NCBI RefSeq assembly: GCF_020687545.1 | Contig: NZ_JAJEQX010000022.1 | Coordinates: forward strand, 1 to 64,000 | Direction: 5' to 3' | DNA length: 64,000 nt | Source of the DNA: Ruminococcus turbiniformis | GTDB lineage: Bacteria; Bacillota; Clostridia; Lachnospirales; Lachnospiraceae | In this document: positions 44,224-53,326 of the stretch, piece after piece | Numbering within the stretch: the stretch's first letter is position 1 | Layout: the number at the start of each line of letters is the position of its first letter | Notes under the pieces: generated by a model | The model's input: the letters and a program-made list of their open reading frames with translations, nothing else | What the model was told of the DNA's origin: nothing | The model's database searches: none | Position numbers and translations under genes: made by a program

Positions 44224-44266
44224 ACACGCAGTATATGTGTTGGTTCCGACCACATATACTGCGTGT
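44224..44266. repeat. Perfect 16-bp inverted repeat in intergenic region
   Basis: ACACGCAGTATATGTG (44224-44239) and its exact complement (44251-44266) flank an 11-bp loop. GCAGTATATG also occurs at 44061-44070. No T-run follows. The rest of the 44021-44431 gap holds this repeat, a terminator and a leader hairpin, and no gene. Confidence 0.7.
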
Positions 44267-44301
44267 TCTCATGTAAAGTTAAATCCGCCGAATAGGATCG
44301 G

Positions 44302-44338
44302 GCTGCCTTTGGCAGCTTTCGGTCTTATTTTTTTGCCG
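44302..44338 (+). terminator. Intrinsic terminator in the sigma-factor leader
   Basis: GGCTGCC (44303-44309) pairs with GGCAGCT (44313-44319), with flanking CG pairs, followed by TTATTTTTTT. It lies ~95 nt before the sigma-factor gene and may terminate or attenuate its leader. Confidence 0.65.
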
Positions 44339-44385
44339 TGGGAACGGAACGAAAGACTGCCAGGGTGCCGCTCGCCGCCGGCCTT

Positions 44386-44418
44386 CTGAATTTCTTTGGA
44401 ACTACAGATGAAATTCAG
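44386..44418 (+). promoter_or_regulatory. Hairpin abutting the sigma-factor ribosome-binding site
   Basis: CTGAATTTC (44386-44394) is perfectly complementary to GAAATTCAG (44410-44418). The AGGAGG of the next gene (44417-44422) begins within the right arm. Confidence 0.55.
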
Positions 44419-44431
44419 GAGGAATCAACAT

Positions 44432-44872
44432 ATGAATGAAAAACATACCTATTCGGGAGATCGGACAAAGAACCATTTTACGGCATACTTACTGGAATTT
44501 ATCAAAGGGCGCAGGAGCAGTTACCTGGACAAAAAGATCCGGACGGAGAAGGACTCCTTCTTGATGGAGGAAATTGCGGAGATTGAAGAACGGATCACAT
44601 TTGAAGAAATGAGGGAGAACCAGGAGCGGGAAGAGATTCTGCTCAAAGAGGCTGCTGGTGAGTTCCCGGAGTGGAACGAACTCTCGGATGAAAAACTTGT
44701 GAAATCGCTGCTGATGCTCAATGAGAAAGAACGGGAGCTGATCTATCTTCACGTATTTGAGGAGCGCTCGTTTAAAAAGATCGGTCAGATGACCGGGATG
44801 ACAGCAGAGCGCTGCAAGGATGCGTACTTCTATGCAATCCGTAAAATACGCAAAAGATTGGGGGATAAATAG
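44432..44872 (+). CDS. Sigma-70-like regulator, Tn916-type
   Basis: A 146-residue protein with a sigma region 4 helix-turn-helix at the C terminus (LNEKERELIYLHVFEERSFK, KIGQMTGMTAERCKDAYFYA) and a charged N-terminal half. Small sigma-like proteins of this kind activate excision and transfer in Tn916-type elements. The ATG at 44432 is preceded by AGGAGG. The stop is next to the start of an HTH protein, the usual partner order. Confidence 0.8.
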   Translation: MNEKHTYSGDRTKNHFTAYLLEFIKGRRSSYLDKKIRTEKDSFLMEEIAEIEERITFEEMRENQEREEILLKEAAGEFPEWNELSDEKLVKSLLMLNEKERELIYLHVFEERSFKKIGQMTGMTAERCKDAYFYAIRKIRKRLGDK

Positions 44873-44873
44873 G

Positions 44874-45062
44874 ATGAGCTTTGATGAATTATTATTCCGG
44901 GCGAAAGCCGGCGACATGGAAGCGAAGACAGAGATCTTTGCGATGTACCGTCCATTGCTGATCAAGAACGCACTGGTGAACGGAAGATTTGATGAAGATC
45001 TGTACCAGGAGCTGGCAGTGGAACTGATGAAGTGCATCCGGTATTTCCGGGATGTGGAGTAA
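44874..45062 (+). CDS. Helix-turn-helix protein, Tn916 Orf8-like
   Basis: A 62-residue protein, FDELLFRAKAGDMEAKTEIF at its N terminus, of the HTH_16/sigma-region-2-like kind found after sigma-like genes in conjugative elements. It starts one base after the preceding stop codon. It ends the recognisable element core before the GC-poorer cargo block. Confidence 0.75.
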   Translation: MSFDELLFRAKAGDMEAKTEIFAMYRPLLIKNALVNGRFDEDLYQELAVELMKCIRYFRDVE

Positions 45063-45149
45063 TTAAGAAGGGACCGGGCGGTGTAAGCTGCCCGGTTCTC
45101 GATAAGTATACTAATATGGATTAATTAGAGAAGATATGATAAAATGAGA

Positions 45150-45163
45150 TTAGTTACAACTAA
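45150..45163. promoter_or_regulatory. Candidate DtxR-type box before the AraC gene
   Basis: TTAGTT-AC-AACTAA, an inverted repeat with 6-bp arms, 23 nt before the start codon. Related dyads occur at 46284 and 51452. Confidence 0.5.
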
Positions 45164-45185
45164 CACATGGAAATGAGGTAAAATG

Positions 45186-46151
45186 ATGGAAAAAATAGTA
45201 AAAGACTCTCTTCATAAGATATATTTCCCATATAAAGAGAGATCAAACATCAATGTTATACTGCAACAAGATACAGATACAGGGAGTGGCGAACTGACCT
45301 GCTATGATGTTGCTCCAGGTATCCAGATTACATATAATAACCTCAAGATGGATTCTTGTTATCGTCCGTTAATTCCACAGCAGGATTTTTTACAAATTGA
45401 TCATTGTTTGGAAGGTTGTTATGAGTTTGAACAGGAGAAAGGAAATGTTAGTTTTCTGGGTGAAGGAGATTTATCAGTGAGCAGCCTTTGCAAAGGGAAG
45501 CAGTTATTTGTTGGTTCACGGATCCCATTGAAAAAATACCGAGGAATAACGGTATTATTGGAAATTGAAGAAGCACAGAAAACTCTTGATACGGGTTTTC
45601 AGCAGGGAGATATCTGCCTGAAGCAAATCAGGGATACCTTATGTGCGGACGGCCGTTCTCTATTGATTAAATCAAAACATGAAATTGATCATATATTCAG
45701 TGAACTATATCGAGTAGACGAAAGAATCCGGTTGCCCTATTTTTGGATTAAAGTAATTGAACTGTTACTATTTTTAAGCCTTTTGGATGCCAGTTATGTT
45801 AAGAAGCCCAAACAGTTTTCTGAGGATGTTTCTAAAGGTACACAACAGGCATATCAATACATTATAGAAAATCCCTTTTCAAAAATGACCATTTCTCAAC
45901 TGGCAGAGATGGTTCATGTAGCAGAGTCCAGCATGAAGCGATGTTTCACTTCTATCGCAGGCAACTCGATAGGTACTTTTATGAAAATAAAGCGTATGGA
46001 AGCCGCTGCAGAACTGTTGGTTTCCGAACCACAACTTAGCATCTGCGAAGTAGCTGAGACTGCTGGATATGAAAATCAAAGTAAATTTTCCGCTGCTTTT
46101 AAATCGGTTATGGGTGTTACACCTTTCGCATACCGTTGCAAATCATGGTGA
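45186..46151 (+). CDS. AraC family regulator (YbtA-like context)
   Basis: A 321-residue regulator: an N-terminal ligand-binding region (~1-215) without clear family features and a C-terminal double HTH, MTISQLAEMVHVAESSMKRC and LSICEVAETAGYENQSKFSA, with the AraC signature end FKSVMGVTPFAYR. AraC proteins next to metallophore transporters typically activate them when the metallophore is bound. The start at 45186 suits the GAGGT site better than the ATG 3 nt upstream. It ends in a strong terminator before the transporter operon. Confidence 0.85.
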   Translation: MEKIVKDSLHKIYFPYKERSNINVILQQDTDTGSGELTCYDVAPGIQITYNNLKMDSCYRPLIPQQDFLQIDHCLEGCYEFEQEKGNVSFLGEGDLSVSSLCKGKQLFVGSRIPLKKYRGITVLLEIEEAQKTLDTGFQQGDICLKQIRDTLCADGRSLLIKSKHEIDHIFSELYRVDERIRLPYFWIKVIELLLFLSLLDASYVKKPKQFSEDVSKGTQQAYQYIIENPFSKMTISQLAEMVHVAESSMKRCFTSIAGNSIGTFMKIKRMEAAAELLVSEPQLSICEVAETAGYENQSKFSAAFKSVMGVTPFAYRCKSW

Positions 46152-46244
46152 TCCGATTGGAGTAAAAATTTACCTGCTTGGTTATAGAAGCTGCCCGTTT
46201 TACATTGTTATAATTGACAATGTACGGTGGCAATAAAAGAGAAA

Positions 46245-46275
46245 AGAGCCGCAGTGTTGCGGTTCTTTTTTTTAA
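46245..46275 (+). terminator. Terminator of the AraC gene
   Basis: AGAGCCGCA pairs with TGCGGTTCT (one G-U), loop GTGT, followed by TTTTTTTT. Just upstream, ACATTGT/ACAATGT (46202-46223) forms another dyad. Confidence 0.8.
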
Positions 46276-46283
46276 AATCATAG

Positions 46284-46299
46284 GTTAGACAAATCTAAC
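46284..46299. promoter_or_regulatory. Candidate DtxR-type box before the importer operon
   Basis: GTTAGA-CAAA-TCTAAC, exact 6-bp arms, embedded in TAGGTTAG...CTAACTAAA, which resembles the half-sites of iron boxes (TTAGGTTAG/CTAACCTAA) with wider spacing. Confidence 0.5.
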
Positions 46300-46325
46300 T
46301 AAAAAGGAAAGCGAGTGAAAAGGAA

Positions 46326-47279
46326 GTGCTGAATAAAGGTAGTCTTGGGCGTAGAATTTTGAAACGCCTCATTAGTTTTGCCGTTGTGATTTGGGGCGTC
46401 GTAACTTTATGTTTCTGCTTACAGGTGTTTACTGGAACAGATCCGGCGGAAATGATTGTGAGGAAAAACAGTATTTTTGCTACAGAAGAACAGATTCAGG
46501 CAGTGCGAGAACAGCTTGGCCTGGATGCGCCATTCCATGAAAGATATTTTGACTACATAACCGGTGTGGCAACCGGTGATCTGGGTACTGCCATTACAAA
46601 TAGGCAGCCAGTGATTGAAAATATAAAAGCTGCCTTGCCAGTGACTTGTACCGTCATTGTGATGGCGATGGCATGGGTGATTTTGTTTACCGTCATCCTA
46701 TCGGCGATTTCTGTAATACGGAAGAATGGTATCTTTGACAATGTAACGAGGATTGTCTGTATCATTGGAATTTGTGTGCCAAGTTTTTGGCTGGCTCTTA
46801 TTCTTTTGACGGTCTTTGCAGTGAACATTCCAATCTTTAATGTCATTGCAGATGGCAGTATAAAATCCCTGATACTTCCATCAATCGCTATGGCAGTGCC
46901 TATTATCTGTATTTCGACAAGAGTGTTGCGAGCTTCTGTTTTAAATGAACTGAAAAGTGATTATGTGCTTTATGCCAGAGCCAGGGGATTTTCTAATTCA
47001 CAGATTGTTTTTGAAGAAGTTTTGCGTAACGCTCTGCCTGCGGCAATCACTTTATTTGCTCAGTATTGTGCTGCATTATTTGGAACATCAGCCTTAGTGG
47101 AAAGCGTGTTCTCCATTGACGGGCTTGGAATCTATCTGATGGAATCCTGCGAAAGCATGGATGTGTATGGAATATCCGGGGCTGTTTTGGTGTGTGCAGT
47201 TCTTTTTGTTCTGTTTAATACAGCAGCTGATATTCTTTCCAGTATAATATGCCCAGCGTATAGGAGGAAACGTGTATGA
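46326..47279 (+). CDS. Opp/Nik-type ABC importer permease 1 (DppB/NikB family)
   Basis: A 317-residue inner-membrane permease with six predicted helices, the early FTGTDPAEMIVRK motif and the ATPase-coupling loop DYVLYARARGFSNSQIVFEE, typical of DppB/NikB/CntB. It starts at GTG after AAAGGAAGT. The five following coupled genes make a complete peptide/nickel-class importer. Confidence 0.88.
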   Translation: MLNKGSLGRRILKRLISFAVVIWGVVTLCFCLQVFTGTDPAEMIVRKNSIFATEEQIQAVREQLGLDAPFHERYFDYITGVATGDLGTAITNRQPVIENIKAALPVTCTVIVMAMAWVILFTVILSAISVIRKNGIFDNVTRIVCIIGICVPSFWLALILLTVFAVNIPIFNVIADGSIKSLILPSIAMAVPIICISTRVLRASVLNELKSDYVLYARARGFSNSQIVFEEVLRNALPAAITLFAQYCAALFGTSALVESVFSIDGLGIYLMESCESMDVYGISGAVLVCAVLFVLFNTAADILSSIICPAYRRKRV

Positions 47280-48094
47280 AAAGAAAACCGCAAATCATCA
47301 TCGGAATTGCTTTAATTGCCGTTTTTGTAATACTTGCTATTGCGGCTCCCCTATTGGCACCCAATGATCCTAATGCGACAAATCTGGCTTTAAAAAATGC
47401 TCCGCCATCTGCAGAATATCCACTGGGCTGTGACCAGATGGGAAGGTGTGAATTGTCACGTTTGATTTATGGGGCGAGATATTCTCTCGGTCTGTCCATC
47501 CCTGTTTTGATCGTTATTGCAGTCATAGCTCTCTTTGTAGGCTGTTATTCCAGCTATAAAGGCGGGATATTGGATGAAATCATGCGGCTGGTTTGTGACA
47601 TTTTCATGGCTTTTCCACTAATTGTTATTGCAATGTCGTTGGTTTCTGCTGTAGATAACTCAGTTGCCAGTATTATTATTGCGATTGCTATTTCCATGGC
47701 ATCGTGGTTTCTGCGGATGGCACGCTCTTATGCAAAAACAGAGTGTGGAAAAGAATATATAGAAGCCTCAAAAGTTTCTGGGGCTTCCGACTTACGCATT
47801 GTAATCCGGCATTTAATTCCAAATGTGCTTCCCCAGTTTATTGTTTACTTTACAACGGGAATTGCAACTGCAATCATGTCTGTTTCCAGCTTTGCCTTTC
47901 TGGGCGTTGGATTGATTGCAGGGACACCGGAATGGGGCGCCATGCTGGATGAAGCCAGGAGCAGCATTTACATCAATTCCAGTTTGATTATTTATCCTGG
48001 AATCTGTCTGATTATCTGCTGTGCCGGCTTCAACCTTTTAGGTGAGGGCCTGCGAGATACGATTGGAAAGGAGGACGAAATCAGTGCCACTTGA
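47276..48094 (+). CDS. Opp/Nik-type ABC importer permease 2 (DppC/NikC family)
   Basis: A 272-residue permease with six predicted helices, the early LAPNDPNATNL and LGCDQMGRCELSRLIYGARY motifs and the coupling loop CGKEYIEASKVSGASDLRIV. It overlaps both neighbours (4 nt with permease 1; the ATPase gene begins 11 nt before its stop). Confidence 0.88.
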   Translation: MKRKPQIIIGIALIAVFVILAIAAPLLAPNDPNATNLALKNAPPSAEYPLGCDQMGRCELSRLIYGARYSLGLSIPVLIVIAVIALFVGCYSSYKGGILDEIMRLVCDIFMAFPLIVIAMSLVSAVDNSVASIIIAIAISMASWFLRMARSYAKTECGKEYIEASKVSGASDLRIVIRHLIPNVLPQFIVYFTTGIATAIMSVSSFAFLGVGLIAGTPEWGAMLDEARSSIYINSSLIIYPGICLIICCAGFNLLGEGLRDTIGKEDEISAT

Positions 48095-48863
48095 AGTCAA
48101 AGACCTTACGATTTCTCTTGCCTCCGGAGAACTTGTTGCGGAAAATATATCCTTTCAGATTGAAAAAGGAGAGATGCTTTCTATTGTAGGAAGTTCTGGA
48201 GCAGGAAAGACAACCATCTGCAAAGCAATTATGGGGCTGCTTGGCTCCGCCTATCAGGCTACAGGCCAAATTGTTTTTCAAGGAATGAATCTCCTGGACC
48301 TGACTAAAAAGGAGCGAAAGCAGGTATATGGAAAAGAAATATGTTTTATCATGCAAAATCCAATGACAGCTTTTAATCCCTCCATTCGTGTGGGAAAGCA
48401 GTTGGAAAAAACCTATCGGCTGCATCATGATTGTTTTTCCAAGATGGAAATGCACACCTTATTCGATAAAATTTTACGAAGGCTGGGTTTAGAGGATACA
48501 GACAGAATATTAAAAAGTTATCCTTTTGCCCTTTCCGGCGGTATGCTGCAACGGTTGATGATAACTGCAGCACTAATCAATGAACCGCAGATTTTAATTG
48601 CGGATGAGGCAACTACGGCTATTGATGCCTGTAATCGCATAGAATTGATGAAAGAGCTGAAACAACTTTGCACAGAGGGAATGTCGGTATTGTTTGTCAC
48701 CCATGATCTGCGAGCCGCTGCCTTTTCCGATCATTTGCTGATTATGAATCATGGAAAAGTGATTGAGGCTGGAATTACGCAGGAAATTATCAAAGCACCA
48801 AAAGAAGAATATACCGCCTATCTTTTAGGGGCGTGCCGTTTAGAAAGGAGGGAGGGCGATTGA
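48084..48863 (+). CDS. Opp/Nik-type ABC importer ATPase 1 (DppD/NikD family)
   Basis: A 259-residue ATPase with Walker A GSSGAGKTT, signature LSGGMLQRLMI, Walker B ILIADEATTAID and switch VTHDL. It starts at a GTG (48084) preceded by AAAGGAGG. It lacks the long cysteine-rich C-terminal tail of DppD; NikD and CntD are similarly short. Confidence 0.87.
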   Translation: MPLEVKDLTISLASGELVAENISFQIEKGEMLSIVGSSGAGKTTICKAIMGLLGSAYQATGQIVFQGMNLLDLTKKERKQVYGKEICFIMQNPMTAFNPSIRVGKQLEKTYRLHHDCFSKMEMHTLFDKILRRLGLEDTDRILKSYPFALSGGMLQRLMITAALINEPQILIADEATTAIDACNRIELMKELKQLCTEGMSVLFVTHDLRAAAFSDHLLIMNHGKVIEAGITQEIIKAPKEEYTAYLLGACRLERREGD

Positions 48864-49624
48864 TTGAAACGAGAAATCTAAGCTGCTCATTTTCAGAAGG
48901 GACCTTTTCGCAAAGCAGATTCATGGCGGTATCGCCAATCAGCGTTGCTTTTAAAAATGGAGGGCGTTATGCGATTGTTGGTGAATCCGGTTCCGGGAAA
49001 ACAACGTTCGCACGGATGATTGCCGGACTGCAAAAGCCAGACGGGGGAAATGTGTATTTTGATCATAAGGCCCTATATGGCAGACGTTATAAAGTCCGGA
49101 AAGATCATTTTAAGAAAATACAGATCATCCAGCAAAATTCTGCCTCGGCTCTGGATCCAAAGATGCCTGTGGGAAAATCCATTGAAGAGCCTCTGGTTTG
49201 CTTTTTTGGTATGGATAAGGCACGGCGAAAAAAACGATGTGAAGAATTATTGTCACTTTGTAATCTGCCGGTTTCCTACTATGCACGTCTCCCATCGGAA
49301 TTGTCTGGTGGCGAACAAAAACGAATTGCGATAGCCCGGGCGCTGGCTGCTAAACCGGAGTGTTTAATCTTCGATGAAGCGACAAATGGGTTTGATCTGC
49401 CTCTGCGGAAAAAGATTGTGGAAGAGATTATTGATTTGCAAAAAGAGGTTGGTTTCACTTTGATTTTCATTACCCACGACATGGAACTTGCTGTAGTGGT
49501 AGCTGATGAAATTCTTGTGATGCAAAGTTCACATCTGATTGAACAGGTAGCTTTTACCGGGGACCCTTCTGTATTTCAGCAGCCGTATAGCAAAGTGCTG
49601 TTAGAAGCCAGTGGAATTATTTAA
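48860..49624 (+). CDS. Opp/Nik-type ABC importer ATPase 2 (DppF/NikE family)
   Basis: A 254-residue ATPase with Walker A GESGSGKTT, signature LSGGEQKRIAIARA, Walker B CLIFDEATNGFD and switch ITHDM. It starts at a TTG (48860) overlapping the previous stop, with GGAGGG upstream. Confidence 0.85.
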   Translation: MIETRNLSCSFSEGTFSQSRFMAVSPISVAFKNGGRYAIVGESGSGKTTFARMIAGLQKPDGGNVYFDHKALYGRRYKVRKDHFKKIQIIQQNSASALDPKMPVGKSIEEPLVCFFGMDKARRKKRCEELLSLCNLPVSYYARLPSELSGGEQKRIAIARALAAKPECLIFDEATNGFDLPLRKKIVEEIIDLQKEVGFTLIFITHDMELAVVVADEILVMQSSHLIEQVAFTGDPSVFQQPYSKVLLEASGII

Positions 49625-49673
49625 TTTGACATCCAATGAATTTGGATAAATAGAATCAAGAAAGGAAAATTAT

Positions 49674-51320
49674 ATGATGAAATTTAAACGATTAGCGGCG
49701 GCTCTGCTGTCCGCAGCGATGGTTGTTTCCCTTGTAGCGTGCTCCGGTAATGAGGAACCGGAACAGTCCGGATCCGAAGCAACAGAAAGCGAGGCTGTAC
49801 ATGTTAATTTGGCTGAAAGCTGGGGATTTGAATATTTCTATACGATTATCACTCCTGAAGTATCTTCCAGCCAATATGATATTACCTATTATCTTACCAG
49901 TTTCTACGACACCCTGGTAACATACAATGAAAATAATGAGCTTATTGGTTCTCTCGCTGAAGAATGGTCTATGAGTGATGATGGGTTAGTTTACACTTTC
50001 CAGATCAAAGAAGGTGTAAAGTTTTCAGATGGCTCGGACCTGACTGCTGAAGATGTGGCAAAATCATTGATGGCTGTACCTGTGAATCTCGGTCAGTATA
50101 ACGGAGGATATGGACGCCTTTCTACAATTATTGAGAGTGCGGAAGCGACGGATGATTATACGGTGGAGCTTCGACTGACACAGCCCTATTACAATACTCT
50201 GAGGGAACTTTGCCTTGCCAATCCTTTTGGCATTGTTTCCAGTGAGCAGCTAAATGATGATTTAACTGCCAAGGATACATTCCGAACAGCTACATATGGA
50301 ACTGGCCCGTATATGTACGAAGGTGATAATGATGGACAGATATGGAATTTTGTTCGTAATCCTAACTATTGGGGGGAAACACCGGAAGTTGATAGCTTTT
50401 CGATTAAGAACATCCCAGATAATGACGCAAAGATTCTTGCGCTGAAAAATGGTGAAGTTGATTTTATCTCCGGTATCAAAAATGTTTCTGCAGAGAGCTA
50501 TGATGAAATCAACCAGACAGAAGGTTTTGGGGCCAAAATCGACGATAAGGCTCTGCAGACCTACTATGTAGGATATAACTTAAATGATACTGTTTTTGGT
50601 GATTCTGTTATACGAAAGGCTATTGCATCGGCCATTGATAAAGATGCGGTTGCAGATAATATTTATGGTGGACTGCATGACCGGGCCGACAACTTTTTCT
50701 CCACGGACCTGCCGTATTGTAACTTGGAGCTTTCACAGGTAACATTTGATATTGATGCTGCAAATCAAATGCTGGATGACGCAGGATATGTCGATACGGA
50801 CGGTGACGGAATCCGGGAAAAAGATGGGGCAAACATTTCAGCTGCGTTCCTGTATCAGACAGGATCTGATTCGGATGATAACTTAGTTGTCTATATTTGC
50901 GACCAGGCACAGAAGATCGGAATTGAATTAACACCACAGTCTGCAGCTATGATGGATTGGTATGCCATGGTACAAAGCGGAGACTATGGCTTAACTGTAT
51001 TCAAAACACAGGGCGGTTTTTATGATCCGGCCAACGTGATTACAAATATTAATCCGGATACTTCTATGGATCCGATTGTAATGCTGTTAGGCTCTACCCA
51101 GCCGGAACTTGCTGAACTTGTTGCTGAATTGGATTCTTCTACGGATGAAACGAGGATTCAGGAAATATATCAAACAATTTTGACGACAATCGCAGAAGAT
51201 GAACTGACAACGCCTCTTGTGTATATGCATCAGCTGGCAATTAACAGCGATAAAATCACTGACTATACATTCCCGATGGATTCCAACTTTACATCTGTTC
51301 AAAACATGAAAATAAACTGA
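49674..51320 (+). CDS. Substrate-binding lipoprotein, family 5 (peptide/nickel/metallophore)
   Basis: A 548-residue extracellular binding protein with a lipoprotein signal (VSLVAC, acylated Cys ~23) and the family-5 pattern: YDTLVTYNENNELIGSLAEE, KEGVKFSDGSDLTAEDV and RTATYGTGPYMYE. The family binds oligopeptides, nickel complexes or opine-type metallophores. The last option is favoured by the adjacent AraC, YbtPQ-like and DtxR-type genes. It is followed by a terminator. Confidence 0.88.
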   Translation: MMKFKRLAAALLSAAMVVSLVACSGNEEPEQSGSEATESEAVHVNLAESWGFEYFYTIITPEVSSSQYDITYYLTSFYDTLVTYNENNELIGSLAEEWSMSDDGLVYTFQIKEGVKFSDGSDLTAEDVAKSLMAVPVNLGQYNGGYGRLSTIIESAEATDDYTVELRLTQPYYNTLRELCLANPFGIVSSEQLNDDLTAKDTFRTATYGTGPYMYEGDNDGQIWNFVRNPNYWGETPEVDSFSIKNIPDNDAKILALKNGEVDFISGIKNVSAESYDEINQTEGFGAKIDDKALQTYYVGYNLNDTVFGDSVIRKAIASAIDKDAVADNIYGGLHDRADNFFSTDLPYCNLELSQVTFDIDAANQMLDDAGYVDTDGDGIREKDGANISAAFLYQTGSDSDDNLVVYICDQAQKIGIELTPQSAAMMDWYAMVQSGDYGLTVFKTQGGFYDPANVITNINPDTSMDPIVMLLGSTQPELAELVAELDSSTDETRIQEIYQTILTTIAEDELTTPLVYMHQLAINSDKITDYTFPMDSNFTSVQNMKIN

Positions 51321-51329
51321 TGATATATG

Positions 51330-51362
51330 AGAAAAAGCGGTCACGTCAGCCGCTTTTTCTTT
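51330..51362 (+). terminator. Terminator of the importer operon
   Basis: AGAAAAAGCGG (51330-51340) pairs with CCGCTTTTTCT (51350-51360). Confidence 0.8.
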
Positions 51363-51451
51363 CATAGAGAATTGTGAGCTGATTGGAGCATGAATTTATC
51401 TAATAGGTCATAGACGTAAAAGATCTAAAGGACTAATATGAAAATATCAAG

Positions 51452-51465
51452 TTAGTTTAAACTAA
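51452..51465. promoter_or_regulatory. Candidate DtxR-type box before the YbtPQ-like pair
   Basis: TTAGTTTAAACTAA, a perfect 14-bp palindrome 26 nt before the start codon. It shares TTAGTT...AACTAA with the dyad at 45150. Confidence 0.55.
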
Positions 51466-51491
51466 TTAAATTTGTAAGGAGGGAATATATA

Positions 51492-53309
51492 ATGAAACAA
51501 AAATCCGGAGGAATAAAACGCTTGTTAGAGTTTACGGGAAAACACCGTGGACTGCTGGCTGTCTCCCGTATTTTATCCGGCATTAGCTCAATTTTTATTT
51601 TAGGACCATTCCTTTGCGTGTATTTTGCCGCACGTGATCTAATAGGAGTATTTGCAGGTACGCCTTTAAACACAAACAGCCTTGTGCGTTGGGGAATTAT
51701 GGCTTTAGTTCTGGAGCTGATTGGTCTGGCACTTTATTTTGCTGCTTTGCTCTGTTCCCATGTGGTAGCTTTTCATACAGAGAAGAATCTGAAGATGGCA
51801 GCATTGAAGCATTTAGCGAAAATGCCTATGGGTTACTTTGATGCAAACCCCAGTGGAAAACTCCGGAAAATTATTGATGACAATAGCTTTCAGACAGAAA
51901 CCTTTATTGCTCATCAGCTGCCGGATCTGGTAGGAGCGCAGGTAACAATGATTGTAAGTCTGATTCTGATGCTGGTTTTTGACTGGCGTGTGGGCGTGCC
52001 ATTGCTTCTTCTTTTCGGAATTGGATTCTTTTTGCAGGGATCATTAATGGGAAAGGACAGTATGAAATTCATGCAGACGTACCAGGATTCTCTGGAAACG
52101 ATGAACCATGAAGCTGTGGAATATATCCGGGGCATTTCAGTTGTTAAGGTATTTGGACAGACTGTACAATCTATAACAAAATTCAATAATGCAATCAAAT
52201 CTTATCGTAAATTTGCTCTTGCCTATACAATGTCCTGTAAAAAAGGAATGGTTGCGTTTAACTCAGTCATTAACTCCAGCTTTCTGGTATTAGTACCTGC
52301 GGCACTTATTATTGGTTTTGTGTCCGATGATCTGATTGGTTTTATGCAGAGTTTTCTTTTTTATGTGATTTTCTCCCCTGCATGTGCGGTAATGCTTAAT
52401 AAAATAATGTATATGACCAGTTATAAGATGCAGGCTGAAGAATCCATGCGCCGTATTGATATGATTTTGACCGCACAACCGCAAACTGAGAGTACCAGCC
52501 CAAAGCGTCCAAAGAATTATGATGTTTCTTTTGACAATGTGACATTTACATATGACAATAATGACCATCCTGCAGTATCTCATTTATCTTTTATTGCCAA
52601 ATCGGGGATGACAACAGCTTTAGTAGGTCACTCTGGTTCAGGAAAAAGTACCACGGCAAGTCTTATCCCACGCTTTTATGATGTACAGGAAGGCGCAGTG
52701 AAGATTGGCGGTGTGGATATTCGTGATATTCCACATATGGATCTGATGAAAATGGTGGCTTTCGTTTTCCAAGATCCTAAACTATTTAAGGACAGTCTTC
52801 TGGAGAATATTAGAGCTGGAAGACCTTCTGCTACACGGGAGGAAGTCTTACAGGCAGCACATCTTGCACAGTGTGACGATATTCTAGAGAAGTTTCCAGA
52901 TGGAATTGACACTGTGGTAGGAAGTAAAGGTGTGTATCTTTCCGGCGGGGAAACTCAGCGAATCGCCATTGCGAGGGCTATATTAAAAAATGCTCCTATT
53001 GTGGTCATGGATGAGGCGACTGCCTATGCTGATCCAGAGAATGAACAACAGATCCAGAAAGCCTTCGAGGGACTGGTCAAGGGCAAAACAGTTATAATGA
53101 TTGCTCATCGCCTTTCGACGATTCAGGATGCCGATTTGATACTTGTAATGAAGCAGGGAGCGTTAGTTGAAAGTGGAACCCATGACATATTGGTGCAGCA
53201 AGGAGGCGAATATGCCAAGATGTGGAGCAACTACACAAAGACTACCAAGTGGCACATTGGAAACCCAACAAGAGAATACCTGCATGACATGGTAAGTGTG
53301 TCAGAGTAA
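51492..53309 (+). CDS. ABC half-transporter, YbtP/IrtA-like
   Basis: A 605-residue exporter-fold half-transporter: six helices, then Walker A GHSGSGKST, signature LSGGETQRIAIARA and Walker B VVMDEATAYADPENE. The DEATAxADPE sequence is characteristic of the siderophore-importing YbtP/YbtQ and IrtA/IrtB group rather than drug exporters (DEATSxLD). With the next gene it would form a heterodimer importing an iron-loaded metallophore, or exporting one. AAGGAGG precedes the start. Confidence 0.82.
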   Translation: MKQKSGGIKRLLEFTGKHRGLLAVSRILSGISSIFILGPFLCVYFAARDLIGVFAGTPLNTNSLVRWGIMALVLELIGLALYFAALLCSHVVAFHTEKNLKMAALKHLAKMPMGYFDANPSGKLRKIIDDNSFQTETFIAHQLPDLVGAQVTMIVSLILMLVFDWRVGVPLLLLFGIGFFLQGSLMGKDSMKFMQTYQDSLETMNHEAVEYIRGISVVKVFGQTVQSITKFNNAIKSYRKFALAYTMSCKKGMVAFNSVINSSFLVLVPAALIIGFVSDDLIGFMQSFLFYVIFSPACAVMLNKIMYMTSYKMQAEESMRRIDMILTAQPQTESTSPKRPKNYDVSFDNVTFTYDNNDHPAVSHLSFIAKSGMTTALVGHSGSGKSTTASLIPRFYDVQEGAVKIGGVDIRDIPHMDLMKMVAFVFQDPKLFKDSLLENIRAGRPSATREEVLQAAHLAQCDDILEKFPDGIDTVVGSKGVYLSGGETQRIAIARAILKNAPIVVMDEATAYADPENEQQIQKAFEGLVKGKTVIMIAHRLSTIQDADLILVMKQGALVESGTHDILVQQGGEYAKMWSNYTKTTKWHIGNPTREYLHDMVSVSE

Positions 53310-53326
53310 GAAAATGAGGTGAAAGT

